From NCBI GenBank assembly GCA_037318855.1, contig CP134874.1, positions 3,658,598 through 3,722,597 of the forward strand: DNA of 64,000 nt. Reading direction: 5' to 3'. Below, in pieces: positions 53,510-63,573 of this stretch; positions within the stretch are counted from its first letter, which is position 1, and each line of letters begins with the position of its first letter. The notes under the pieces are model-generated. The model worked only from the letters and a program-made list of their open reading frames with translations. It was not told the origin of the DNA and did no database searches. The stretch comes from Candidatus Sedimenticola sp. (ex Thyasira tokunagai) (lineage in GTDB: Bacteria > Pseudomonadota > Gammaproteobacteria > Chromatiales > Chromatiaceae). Made by a program: the position numbers and the translations under genes.

Positions 53510-55042
53510 ATGAATACCGCAAGAAGGCTTATCGAAGGTCGTCTAAAACACCTGGAGACCCATCTTCAGCAGGAGAACCCGGTACTCCTGAACACTGTCC
53601 AGAGTTTTAGAAAGCTTGACAAAATCGCCTATAAAATGGGGTTGCTGCAGGCAGACGAATCCTATGCAACACAGATCCCCTGGTGGCCACTGATATCCAT
53701 CCTGGGAACCTTCTCTTCGGGAAAATCGACCTTCATCAACCACTACCTGGGGTACAAATTGCAACGCACCGGCAACCAAGCGGTTGACGATAAATTCACG
53801 GTGATGTGTTACAGCCGGGAAAAAACGGCTCACGCCCTACCCGGCGTAGCACTCGACTCCGACCCCCGCTTCCCTTTCTATCAGATGAGTGACGAGATCG
53901 AACAGGTCGCCGCTGGTGAGGGGCAACGTATTGATGCCTATCTCCAACTCAAGACCTGCCCAAGCGAGACACTACGGGGCAAGATACTGATCGACTCACC
54001 AGGATTCGACGCCGACTCCCAGCGCACCTCCACGCTGCGCATCACCGATCACATCATCGACCTCTCCGATCTGGTGTTGGTTCTGTTCGACGCCCGCCAC
54101 CCCGAGCCGGGAGCGATGAATGACACCCTCGATCACCTGGTCAGCAACACCATTGGGCGTCCGGATTCGGGTAAATTCCTCTATATTTTGAACCAGATCG
54201 ATACCACGGCCAGGGAAGATAACCCCGAAGAGGTGGTCGCCGCATGGCAACGGGCGCTCGGAGAGCGCGGCCTTACAGCCGGCCGCTTCTACACCACCTA
54301 CAACCCGGATGCAGCAGTCCCTATCGATGATGACAATCTGCGTGACCGCTTTGAGCGTAAACGGGATGCTGACCTAAACGAGATCCACAGCCGCATGCAG
54401 GAGGTGGAGATTGAGAGGGCCTATCGTATTGTCGGAGCGCTTGAAAAGACCGTCCGCGATATCGAAGAACGTGCGGTGCCCGCCATTAATAACGCAGTAG
54501 AACAGTGGAAGAAACGCGTACTCTGGGGTGATGGAGTGGTATTTGGCCTTCTCTTTGCCCTGTTGTTCGGCCTGACACTTAAACTCGACTACTGGGATGG
54601 ATTCAGCTTTGCACCGCCCTGGCTTGAGAGTCTACTGAGCAGTTCAGGCGCACTTTACGCAGTGGCTGTCGCAGCAGTAGTTGTCCTGTTCGGACTGCAC
54701 TACCTGGTACGTAGCCTGGCGGCACGGAGCATGGCGAAACAGCTTGAGAAACGGCAACAGAGCCTAAGTGTTCGAGGCTCACTGTTTAGTGCATTCCGGC
54801 GCAGTACCCGGCCCTGGCGCAGTATCTTTAATAAGTCACCCGCCGGCTGGGGTCGCGGTGCCAAAAAGCGGCTCGCTCAAGTATTGGCCGAAGCCGACGA
54901 CTACATACAGACTCTCAATGACGGCTTCACCAACCCATCGGGAGAGAACCTTGCGGAGGTTCAGATAGAGCCAAAACCGGAAGCTACCGAAGAGAGCAGA
55001 GAAGCCCCTTCCTCCGCCAATGTGTCTGCTTCCAGCGTATAA
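53510..55042 (+). CDS. dynamin-like GTPase with two membrane helices
   Basis: 510 residues. The G domain shows G1 GTFSSGKSTFINHYLG (64-79), G3 DSPGFD (~161) and G4 NQID (~228), with a possible G2 Thr in DKFTVMCYS. A coiled-coil region (~280-335) is followed by two hydrophobic helices (about 342-365 and 380-402) and a basic, then acidic tail. This resembles bacterial dynamin-like/EHD-type proteins that remodel or repair membranes. It is a monocistronic unit with ATG preceded by GCAGGAG. Confidence 0.8.
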   Translation: MNTARRLIEGRLKHLETHLQQENPVLLNTVQSFRKLDKIAYKMGLLQADESYATQIPWWPLISILGTFSSGKSTFINHYLGYKLQRTGNQAVDDKFTVMCYSREKTAHALPGVALDSDPRFPFYQMSDEIEQVAAGEGQRIDAYLQLKTCPSETLRGKILIDSPGFDADSQRTSTLRITDHIIDLSDLVLVLFDARHPEPGAMNDTLDHLVSNTIGRPDSGKFLYILNQIDTTAREDNPEEVVAAWQRALGERGLTAGRFYTTYNPDAAVPIDDDNLRDRFERKRDADLNEIHSRMQEVEIERAYRIVGALEKTVRDIEERAVPAINNAVEQWKKRVLWGDGVVFGLLFALLFGLTLKLDYWDGFSFAPPWLESLLSSSGALYAVAVAAVVVLFGLHYLVRSLAARSMAKQLEKRQQSLSVRGSLFSAFRRSTRPWRSIFNKSPAGWGRGAKKRLAQVLAEADDYIQTLNDGFTNPSGENLAEVQIEPKPEATEESREAPSSANVSASSV

Positions 55043-55221
55043 TGTCGGTTCACTCCGATTCATAGCAGTACAGGGATGTACCGCTATTTCATCAACTCAC
55101 ACCGGGAAGCCTCTAAAAAAGCCATAATCCATTGACTTCTAATCAGGAGCCACCAAGGTGTGTCAGTTGATAAATCCCAACCTTATCGGAATCATTCGCC
55201 AGTTTTATAAAGAGTAATCAG

Positions 55222-56298
55222 ATGAGCAACAAAACATCCCCCGAGGAGATTGCACTCCGCCCAATCACTGTCCCGCCCCATCCCCAGTGGCCGACACTGA
55301 GCACGGAGGAAAAAGAGGCACTAAAAAGCCGAATAAAAGTTCTACTAAAAGAGCGCAATGCCGTAATGGTAGCCCACTACTATACCGACGGCGATCTGCA
55401 GGAACTGGCGGAAGAGACTGGTGGCTGCGTTGCCGATTCACTGGAAATGGCTCGCTTCGGCAGCGAACAGGCGGCTAAAACACTCATAGTATGCGGTGTA
55501 CGTTTCATGGGTGAGACGGCAAAAATTCTCAATCCCGAGAAGCGGGTGCTGATGCCTGATCTCAACGCCACCTGCTCGCTGGATGAAGGCTGCCCGGCGA
55601 AGGAGTTCGTCCAATTCTGTGACCAGCACCCAGAACACACTGTGGTGGTCTACGCTAACACCAGCGCAGAAGTAAAGGCACGCTCTGACTGGGTGGTCAC
55701 ATCAGGTATCGCCCTCCCAATCGTTAAGCATCTGGCGAAAAAGGGCGAGAAGATTCTCTGGGGTCCAGACAAACACTTGGGACACTATGTACAGAAATTA
55801 ACCGGTGCAGAGATGCTTTTCTGGCAAGGATCCTGCGTAGTACACGAAGAGTTCAAGACCGTGGCACTGGAACGGCTGCGCCGTCTTCATCCTAATGCCG
55901 CCGTACTGGTACACCCCGAATCCCCTGACGATATCGTAGAACAGGCCGATGTAGTAGGCTCCACCACCGCCCTGATCAACGCCGTCACCTCGATGGAAAA
56001 CAGCGAGTTCATCATCGCCACCGACGGCGGCATCTTCCACAAAATGAAACAGCTGGCGCCGGATAAAAATCTCATCGAGGCACCCACCGCCGGCGAGGGA
56101 GCCACTTGCCAAAGCTGCGCCCACTGCCCGTGGATGGGAATGAACTCACTGCAAAACCTGCTGGAGCTGTTGGAGAGGCAGGATAATGAGATCCATATAG
56201 ATCCCGCGATCAGAGAACGAGCACTTATGCCTATACAGCGGATGCTTGATTTTGCCCGTGATCAGGCAATTGGGGTAAAAGACACGGGAAATGCCTAA
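55222..56298 (+). CDS. nadA: quinolinate synthase
   Basis: 358 residues. It condenses iminoaspartate with dihydroxyacetone phosphate to quinolinate in NAD synthesis. Three tandem sub-domains are visible, with the [4Fe-4S] ligand cysteines in [15 protein letters not shown], the PDKHLG...[11 protein letters not shown] segment and [34 protein letters not shown] is the typical substrate-loop start. It stands alone; nadB and nadC are not in view. ATG has a weak AGAGTAATC upstream. Confidence 0.95.
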   Translation: MSNKTSPEEIALRPITVPPHPQWPTLSTEEKEALKSRIKVLLKERNAVMVAHYYTDGDLQELAEETGGCVADSLEMARFGSEQAAKTLIVCGVRFMGETAKILNPEKRVLMPDLNATCSLDEGCPAKEFVQFCDQHPEHTVVVYANTSAEVKARSDWVVTSGIALPIVKHLAKKGEKILWGPDKHLGHYVQKLTGAEMLFWQGSCVVHEEFKTVALERLRRLHPNAAVLVHPESPDDIVEQADVVGSTTALINAVTSMENSEFIIATDGGIFHKMKQLAPDKNLIEAPTAGEGATCQSCAHCPWMGMNSLQNLLELLERQDNEIHIDPAIRERALMPIQRMLDFARDQAIGVKDTGNA

Positions 56299-56424
56299 GT
56301 CAAAGTAATACGCCAAGCGTAGAGAGAAACCTAAATCCCAACAAGGCCGGTGAATTCCGCCTGCTTTGTTGGGCTTCGTGTTATGTAACTATTCAGCATA
56401 ATGCCGTAACTGTTCAGATTGCTC

Positions 56425-57267
56425 CTATGCGTCTCTCTCCTTATCCCTCTCCACCAGAGAGGCCAGCATCAGCTCCATCCGTTCAAGTCGAATCTCCATC
56501 GCCTCTGAGTGCTCCCGAATCCAGTGCACCTCCCCCGCCTCACCCTCACCCTGCTCACGATCAAATGCTTCATGCTCTTTCTGTAACACTTCCAGCACAA
56601 TACCGATCATCATATTGAGGAAGACGAATGCGACGATGAAGATAAAGCTGAGATAAAAGATCCAACTCAGGGGGTAAACATCCATAGTTTCGTACATCAC
56701 ATCAGTCCAGTCCTCAAAGGTCGCTACACGAAAAAGTGTAAGCATCGCTATAGAGATATTCCCCCAAAGTACCTCATTGATATTACTGAAAAAAATACTG
56801 CCGATGGCAGCGTAAATGTAGAATATGATGAACATCAACAAGGAGACATAGCCCATCCTGGGAATCGCTTTAACAAAGGCGTTCAGCATCACCCTTAACT
56901 CTGGAATTACCGAAACCAGTCGTAGCACACGAAAAATGCGCAGTAGCCGCCCCAGTAAGGCCATCTCACTTTCATCGACGGGCATCAGACTGGCGACCAC
57001 AATGATAAAGTCAAAGATGTTCCAGGCCTTAGTGAAAAAAGCCTTGAGACTCCTCTCCGACGCCATACGTACTACGATTTCAAAGAGAAAAAAGAGTGTC
57101 ACCAGAAAGTCGAGCACACCCAGCAGAGTAAGTGCTCGCGGATCGATTGGGTAAGTTTTTGCACCGATAACCAGGGCGGAAAAGATAATCACCCCAATAA
57201 CGACAAACTCAAACAGGCGATTATTGCGCAGAGAGATAATGCGCCTTTGCAATGCTACTACAGACAT
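56425..57267 (-). CDS. voltage-gated cation channel, BacNav-type
   Basis: 280 residues with six membrane segments, the single-domain layout of bacterial sodium channels. S4 carries regularly spaced Arg in LLGRLLRIFRVLRLVSVIPE. The pore loop between S5 and S6 reads FRVATFEDWTDVM, where BacNav channels have TLESWS-like filters; the Asp after Glu makes it more acidic. S6 is FIFIVAFVFLNMMIGIVLEVLQ, and a C-terminal coiled coil (REHSEAMEIRLERMELMLASLVE) is suited to tetramer formation. Ion choice (Na+ or Ca2+) cannot be read with certainty. Confidence 0.82.
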   Translation of the reverse strand: MSVVALQRRIISLRNNRLFEFVVIGVIIFSALVIGAKTYPIDPRALTLLGVLDFLVTLFFLFEIVVRMASERSLKAFFTKAWNIFDFIIVVASLMPVDESEMALLGRLLRIFRVLRLVSVIPELRVMLNAFVKAIPRMGYVSLLMFIIFYIYAAIGSIFFSNINEVLWGNISIAMLTLFRVATFEDWTDVMYETMDVYPLSWIFYLSFIFIVAFVFLNMMIGIVLEVLQKEHEAFDREQGEGEAGEVHWIREHSEAMEIRLERMELMLASLVERDKERDA

Positions 57268-57319
57268 AGAGATAGAGGCCGAAAATCAAAAAATAGCGAT
57301 TTTACCTCAATTTTAGAGA

Positions 57320-58033
57320 TCAGTCTCTGGCCGCCGGGCCGAGTTGTTGCCCACATATACCCGATGATTCGGCGTGTTTTTTCAAACCATTGGGATTGAG
57401 AATTTCAATATGGCCGCCTCTGACACGCACCAATCCCTGGTCAGCAAAGTTGTGCAGTATGCGTGAGAAGGTCTCCGGTTTCACTGACAGGCGTGAAGCG
57501 AGCACGCCCTTGGGAGTGGTAAGATCAAACTCGACCCGCTCCCGCCCCTTATACATATACTGCCCACAGAGGAATCCTGCGACACGTCCAGTGGCACTCT
57601 GGAGGGTAAGGTCATCTATCTCTTTAATCATCATCCGAAGACGCATACTCATGTCACCCATGACGCGAAAGCAGGTCTCAACAGATTCGTGCAGCATATC
57701 CCGAAAGCGTTTTGAGTCGATGGCTATGAGTTTGGCGCTTCCCAAGGCCGTGGCGCGTACCGGATAGGCCGGTTTATCAGAGAACATCAGCGCCTCGGCA
57801 AATGTATAACCGGCGGAGACCACCTCAATCACCTTCTCATTACCATTCATTGAGAGGCGGGAGAGCTTAATCTGACCTTCAGTTACCAAGAAAAAACGCC
57901 TGGCCTCATCTCCAACCTCGAACAGTGCCTCTCCTTCCTGCAGGGAGATATTCTGCCCCATCCTATTGACACGCTCGAACTGTTCTTCACTCAATTGAGA
58001 GAACAGGTAGGCATCCTTCAGCTCAACAGGCAT
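57320..58033 (-). CDS. dnr: Crp/Fnr-family regulator, Dnr-like
   Basis: 237 residues from ATG 58033, chosen for the AGAGGAAAAGCA just upstream; the ATG at 58078 lacks such a site. The cyclic-nucleotide-type sensor domain (1-~140) lacks the N-terminal cysteine cluster of Fnr, as in Dnr/NnrR nitric-oxide sensors. The C-terminal HTH (PKGVLASRLSVKPETFSRILHNFADQGLVRV) has the recognition-helix residues (E-SR) expected to read TTGA-N6-TCAA. Its place beside nor-cluster genes and the presence of such boxes at 60531 and 60577 support a nitric-oxide role. Confidence 0.85.
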   Translation of the reverse strand: MPVELKDAYLFSQLSEEQFERVNRMGQNISLQEGEALFEVGDEARRFFLVTEGQIKLSRLSMNGNEKVIEVVSAGYTFAEALMFSDKPAYPVRATALGSAKLIAIDSKRFRDMLHESVETCFRVMGDMSMRLRMMIKEIDDLTLQSATGRVAGFLCGQYMYKGRERVEFDLTTPKGVLASRLSVKPETFSRILHNFADQGLVRVRGGHIEILNPNGLKKHAESSGICGQQLGPAARD

Positions 58034-58163
58034 TGCTTTTCCTCTTGTCGCACTGCGATTTTGTTTGGAAACTGACATTTAGTCAGAGATTCTACTGCAG
58101 AATCTACTATATGAAACTACCTAAAGATAGGTATTTAAGAGTATGGCTGAATTAGTGACTTTC

Positions 58164-59510
58164 TCAAGGGAGAGGTGAGGCCTCATCACTCGCTGCATAC
58201 AGCGCATGATGAGTTGAGCGGTAGCGAACAACGGCTCTAATCAGGTTTAGCATCAACAGGATATTGGAAATAAGAAACAGTATCGCCGTAGGGCGTGCCA
58301 GCCATTCAGGTAGAAAAATGGCCGGCAGTAACAGCAGCAGTGCTGCCAGATGAGCAGCAAACTGGTACTTCCCCTGCTTATCGGAGATCAACTCTTTCAT
58401 ATTCGGCACCGAAACTGTCATACACATCAGTGCCATTTGACGGTTCTGCAGATGGAACCAGCAGAGAAATGGGACAATTTTATAGAGCATGCCGTTGACG
58501 AAAGAGAGCACTGCACCGACTAACAAAACGACACCCAACAACAGCGGATAGCGGGAAGAACCGCCAATCGCCGGAAACCACTGGGCAGCAAGCCAGAGCA
58601 GCAGGCAAACGACAACAGAAAACAGTCCTGTTCGCCAAAAGAGCAGAGTGACATCAACAATCCGCCGCCTTCGCAGAGATTGAAGATGGAGAGTAACCAA
58701 GGCAAAGGCGGTATAACCGACAAGGAGAAGTGACAGCCAAATCTGTGGCGCTACATCATAAAGCGCACCGCTCCAGACACCGACCTTTAGCAAAGACCAG
58801 ATGACCAATCCAAAAAAGAGGCTTGCAGTGAGCCTCTCCCTCAGCCGTCGGGGGTATTCCGGAGTCACCTGAAACATAGGAACAATCTGATAGGAGACAC
58901 CCACCAGCAATAGCCCAAACCAGCCGAGAATACCCCAACCCAAGTGCATATCAGTCAGCAGCAATAGTGGTGACAACATAATCATACCGCTATAACCACC
59001 CCCCAGCACAAGGCCAAGTGTCAAAGTCACCAACAGCCCCGCCACCGCCAAGCGCATACCCGTAATTGTCATGCTTGGCAGCTTCACCCGGGCCAGAGCA
59101 ACTAATACCGCGGATAAAAAAAGTGCAAAGCTGAACCCAAGGACAACCAGCGCCGGCAGCATCCAGATTCCACTGCCGAGGGTAAAGGCAAGGATAAGAA
59201 ACAGGGTTCCAAGAGTCAGCGACAGGTGCACCAACGCCCCCACCACCCTTACTGCAGGCAGAGGTGACCCGGCAAGGACCGGCAACATCTGTATCATTGC
59301 ACCGCACATCACCATGGTAATAAAACCAAGCGTGATCATATGGGTTAGACCCAGGGTTGACGGTACCCAGCGGCTCTGAAGAAGCTCTCCGCCATAAACA
59401 AGAAGAAACAGTGCTGCAGCAATCCCAAATAGGGGGGCTGTTAGAAAAAACCGGAAGGGAATGGAGACTGGAGGTGCTTGCTCGAGGGAGAGGCTGGCTG
59501 TGTTAAGCAT
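58164..59510 (-). CDS. polytopic membrane protein of nitric-oxide gene clusters (NnrS/haem-copper oxidase I-like)
   Basis: 448 residues with about 12 membrane helices. It includes LTHMITLGFITMVMCGAMIQMLPVLAG, TDMHLGWGILGWFGLLLVGVSYQIVPMF and MLYKIVPFLCWFHLQ, with His residues placed like haem ligands in NnrS and oxidase subunit I-type proteins. Such proteins occur with nor and dnr genes and are thought to help with NO tolerance or haem-linked chemistry. Its ATG overlaps the stop of the DUF2249 gene by eight bases, so the two are coupled, and the Dnr-like gene follows on the same strand. Confidence 0.72.
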   Translation of the reverse strand: MLNTASLSLEQAPPVSIPFRFFLTAPLFGIAAALFLLVYGGELLQSRWVPSTLGLTHMITLGFITMVMCGAMIQMLPVLAGSPLPAVRVVGALVHLSLTLGTLFLILAFTLGSGIWMLPALVVLGFSFALFLSAVLVALARVKLPSMTITGMRLAVAGLLVTLTLGLVLGGGYSGMIMLSPLLLLTDMHLGWGILGWFGLLLVGVSYQIVPMFQVTPEYPRRLRERLTASLFFGLVIWSLLKVGVWSGALYDVAPQIWLSLLLVGYTAFALVTLHLQSLRRRRIVDVTLLFWRTGLFSVVVCLLLWLAAQWFPAIGGSSRYPLLLGVVLLVGAVLSFVNGMLYKIVPFLCWFHLQNRQMALMCMTVSVPNMKELISDKQGKYQFAAHLAALLLLLPAIFLPEWLARPTAILFLISNILLMLNLIRAVVRYRSTHHALYAASDEASPLP

Positions 59511-59757
59511 TTTCCTTCATCTCAGCCTCGGCGGCATCATCTCCGCGCCGCCAGATGTATATATTGTACAGGTCCTGCTCCCGTTCCAAACAGTGCCAAT
59601 CGAAACCCGCCTTTTGCAACAGAGGGAAGAGCATCTTCGGCTCTCGTCGGTGAATTACTCTGAGGTAGTCACCCGGTGCCAAATTCCGGATAGCTTCCAA
59701 GGTACGCTCAAGAGGCTCACAGGGCTCCAGCATACTGACATCAAGGTTAATTTCCAC
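59503..59757 (-). CDS. DUF2249 (TusA-like) small protein
   Basis: 84 residues. It has the TusA/DUF2249 fold pattern: LDVSMLEPCEPLERTLEAIRNLAPGDYLRVIHRREPKMLFPLLQKAGFDWHCLERE and a final IYIWRR strand. A single Cys in LEPCEPLE occupies the TusA-like position. DUF2249 proteins are frequent in denitrification clusters; a sulfur- or redox-carrier role is suspected. It is first in a coupled unit with the polytopic membrane protein. Confidence 0.8.
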   Translation of the reverse strand: MEINLDVSMLEPCEPLERTLEAIRNLAPGDYLRVIHRREPKMLFPLLQKAGFDWHCLEREQDLYNIYIWRRGDDAAEAEMKENA

Positions 59758-59820
59758 AATCTACCACCAGAGGGAAGAACAGCCCAAAGCTTAGTCACAA
59801 CTTATACAAATCAAGTGCAT

Positions 59821-59834
59821 TTGATGTGATTCAC
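59821..59834 (-). promoter_or_regulatory. near-match to an Fnr/Dnr box upstream of the DUF2249 gene
   Basis: TTGATGTGATTCAC matches TTGA-N6-TCAA except for the final base. It lies 64 bases before the DUF2249 start. Weak by itself, but plausible because the neighbouring genes have perfect boxes. Confidence 0.3.
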
Positions 59835-59960
59835 GTGCCCACTTACACCTAACCACCGCGGTCTAAATAGAGAGGGTCGTGGGCCCGCGGATTATATCAC
59901 TCACAGGGTGAAGGATAACCGCAATTATCCTACCGGTATTTGAGCCGGAGAATAGTCTTG

Positions 59961-60395
59961 TTAAACCTGACTCATTTTCTCAATCAGGTCATCAGACTCG
60001 GGGCCAAAAGTTTGATCGATCATGCGGTAGAGCATCTGCTCTTCCTTCATATTGTGCTGCTGCATAATCATCATCAGGGTTTCAGAGAGTCCAAGGTAGC
60101 GCTCCCTATCCTTCTGCTCGACAGCTTGCGCCATATCGACAAATAATTGACGCATCTGCGTATGTTCCATACGCATCATTTGGGTAGGCCCCATTGTCTG
60201 CCCAACGCGCTCTTCAAAACTTGGGAACAAAACGCCCTCTTCCATAGAGAAGTGGTGTTCTGTGCTGTCCCTGAAAGCGACAAAGCTCGCCGCCCCTTGA
60301 TCCCAATTCCCCTTATCTATCAGCCCTTCAGCCTCAGCAAAACTCTCATCACATCTGCGATGATCAGCCGACATATTCTCTGCAATAGTTGTCAT
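59961..60395 (-). CDS. hemerythrin-domain protein (HHE)
   Basis: 144 residues, cytosolic. It has the HHE iron-ligand pattern: SADHRRCDESF (first His), DSTEHHFSMEEGVLFP, MRMEHTQMRQLF and MQQHNMKEEQMLYRMID, giving the His/Glu set of a di-iron four-helix bundle. Related proteins in nor/dnr clusters protect against or sense nitric oxide and oxygen and help repair iron centres. It is divergent from norC, with two TTGA-N6-TCAA boxes between the starts. Confidence 0.85.
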   Translation of the reverse strand: MTTIAENMSADHRRCDESFAEAEGLIDKGNWDQGAASFVAFRDSTEHHFSMEEGVLFPSFEERVGQTMGPTQMMRMEHTQMRQLFVDMAQAVEQKDRERYLGLSETLMMIMQQHNMKEEQMLYRMIDQTFGPESDDLIEKMSQV

Positions 60396-60530
60396 ACCTA
60401 GTTACCAAAAGCGGGGCAGTATCCCCTTAATCTTTATCTCGCGATTTTTTCTTCGTGCCATCAAAGTATTCAATAAAGCCACGCTAGAGGTGGGGGCGGT
60501 TAGTATCATTTCAATAGGGTGGCTGTCTCA

Positions 60531-60544
60531 TTGACCCTCATCAA
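60531..60544. promoter_or_regulatory. Fnr/Dnr-type box (TTGA-N6-TCAA), hemerythrin/norC divergent promoter
   Basis: TTGACCCTCATCAA: perfect half-sites with N6. It is 136 bases before the hemerythrin start and 122 before norC, so it could serve either gene. Confidence 0.6.
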
Positions 60545-60576
60545 ATCCAATACACGAAATTCCATTCTGGCAAAGC

Positions 60577-60590
60577 TTGACTTAAGTCAA
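60577..60590. promoter_or_regulatory. perfect Fnr/Dnr box upstream of norC
   Basis: TTGACTTAAGTCAA is a complete palindrome, including the central CTTAAG, centred ~82 bases before the norC ATG. This suits activation at about -41.5 from a start near 60625. Confidence 0.8.
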
Positions 60591-60665
60591 TGTGTTTCAG
60601 CACTTGCACGGGCCTAATTTTGCTGCATTCAATAATTTATCCCACAAAAACAGGGAGGGTTCCAA

Positions 60666-61112
60666 ATGGCCCAGGCCTTTACAAAAACCATGGCGCGTAA
60701 CATCTTTTATGGTGGAACCGCATTTTTCTTCTTACTTTTTCTTGCCCTAACGTTCGATTCCATGGGTCAACTTCCCAACCGCGATAACCGTGCCGCCCTC
60801 GAGGGCGAGATGGGTCCTCAGATCGCTCTGGGTAAAATGCTCTGGGAAAAGAACAACTGCATCGGTTGTCATACCCTCCTCGGGGAAGGTGCGTACTTCG
60901 CACCTGAGCTGGGTAACGTCTACCAACGCTTCGGCAACTCCACAGAGGCGATCGTCGGCTTTATCAAGAGCCGTCCCGTCGATGGCATACCCGGTCGCCG
61001 CAGCATGCCCCAGTTCAACATGAGTGATGATGAGCTCAACGCCGTTGCCGAGTTCCTGAAATACGTTTCAGGGATCAACACTGCCGGCTGGCCGCCGAAC
61101 AAAGCAGGTTAA
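60666..61112 (+). CDS. norC: nitric oxide reductase cytochrome c subunit
   Basis: 148 residues, the normal NorC length. One N-terminal membrane helix (about 13-32) anchors a periplasmic cytochrome c domain with haem motif CIGCH (~61-65) and the distal Met in RRSMPQFNMSDDE. It brings electrons to NorB for reduction of 2 NO to N2O. ATG follows AGGGAGGGTTCC. norB follows 15 bases later, so they form an operon under the TTGACTTAAGTCAA box. norD/norQ are not seen after it. Confidence 0.96.
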   Translation: MAQAFTKTMARNIFYGGTAFFFLLFLALTFDSMGQLPNRDNRAALEGEMGPQIALGKMLWEKNNCIGCHTLLGEGAYFAPELGNVYQRFGNSTEAIVGFIKSRPVDGIPGRRSMPQFNMSDDELNAVAEFLKYVSGINTAGWPPNKAG

Positions 61113-62516
<1,404 letters not shown>

Positions 62517-62552
62517 CCGTAAGTAGACCCTGGGGGCTAATACCCCCTATAT

Positions 62553-62584
62553 AAAGGCCGGCACTTTGTGCCGGCCTTTTTTTG
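62553..62584 (+). terminator. rho-independent terminator after norCB
   Basis: AAAGGCCGGCAC and GTGCCGGCCTTT form a 12-bp stem with a three-base loop, followed by TTTTTTT. Confidence 0.95.
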
Positions 62585-62598
62585 TATTCTCAATCGAC

Positions 62599-62664
62599 TG
62601 TAGGAGCGAACTTGTTAGTGATCGGCTCCGATGCACCCTCTTCGCGAACAAGTCCGCTCCTACA
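62599..62664. repeat. REP-like palindrome (copy 7)
   Basis: TGTAGGAGCGAACTTGTTAG and GAACAAGTCCGCTCCTACA bracket GATCGGCTCCGATGCACCC. It directly follows the norB terminator. Beyond it, 62690-62757 holds another inverted pair (GGATTGAGCTTGC...GCAAGCTCAACCC). Confidence 0.85.
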
Positions 62665-62790
62665 GCCAAATTCAGATGTACCTTGGATTGAGCTTGCCAA
62701 TCCCGGGGGAGTGGTGGCAATACCTTCCTGGGTTTCGCAAGCTCAACCCAGGATAGTGGGCCATAGATTAGGCGCCTAAAACAGACAATA

Positions 62791-62818
62791 AAAAACGCCC
62801 TTTGCGGGCGTGTTTTAT
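62791..62818 (-). terminator. terminator of the membrane hemerythrin gene (bidirectional)
   Basis: ACGCCC and GGGCGT form a stem; reading on the minus strand it is followed by TTTTTTATTG, on the plus strand by GTTTTATT. It lies 26 bases after the stop of the convergent hemerythrin gene. Confidence 0.8.
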
Positions 62819-62843
62819 TGTAGAGAAAATCGGTTTTTGAATA

Positions 62844-63410
62844 TCAGAAAATACCCTTTTTATTGAGAAAACCACTGTACTCCTTATCCGTTCCATTGAT
62901 GTGATTTATCAACCAATCGGTAAGGTAGCGCGCTACACCTTCAAGCGCTTCATGACCCTGTTGAGCATAATCATCCAGGAAGCTCTCTACCTGTAGAGCC
63001 ATTTCCCTGTGCTTCTCCTTGTGTGCCTCAATATCTGGATAGCCATGTTCCTCAAGTAACTCCTCTTCATGCTTAAAGTGGTACTTTGTATAAGAGACAA
63101 GCTCGTCAAGCGCCTTACTCTCAAACTCCTCGCCGGTATGGTAATCGTATGCAGTTTGAAACTGATTCAACAGCTGAATCAGTTTCTGATGATCTTCGTC
63201 AAGAGCGGCAATACCCACACTATAGGAGTCCTTCCACACAACTCCATCTTTCCTTAACACCTTTCGATAGATAAAAGGGATAGCCAGTACCAATGCCAGC
63301 AAAACCCAGGAAACGGGATTATCGAGGCCAAAGAGAAAGCTGAGCCCTACGACAACGACCAAAGTACCGATAACCAATGCCCACAACAGCGCGCCAAATT
63401 GTTTACTCAT
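62844..63410 (-). CDS. membrane-anchored bacteriohemerythrin
   Basis: 188 residues from ATG 63410 (an ATG at 63422 is possible). Two hydrophobic helices (about 8-28 and 32-47) form an N-terminal anchor. The hemerythrin domain has WKDSYSVGIAALDEDHQKLIQLLNQF, KYHFKHEEELLEEHGYP, HKEKHREM and a final WLINHINGTDKEY, the complete seven-ligand set. It reversibly binds O2 (or NO) and may deliver or sense it at the membrane. It converges on the norCB operon. Confidence 0.9.
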   Translation of the reverse strand: MSKQFGALLWALVIGTLVVVVGLSFLFGLDNPVSWVLLALVLAIPFIYRKVLRKDGVVWKDSYSVGIAALDEDHQKLIQLLNQFQTAYDYHTGEEFESKALDELVSYTKYHFKHEEELLEEHGYPDIEAHKEKHREMALQVESFLDDYAQQGHEALEGVARYLTDWLINHINGTDKEYSGFLNKKGIF

Positions 63411-63573
63411 GGTAAAAAACATTCCGAATAATTACTCCAACAGCTTGAAAAAAATAAGCGACCTACCGGTAGAGAATCGCCGGGTTGCTCAACTCCAAAA
63501 ACAGCCCCTACAGGCTTCATATCAATCATAGTGAATTTTTCAAAAACAGTGAATTAAATTAAATATTTTTACA

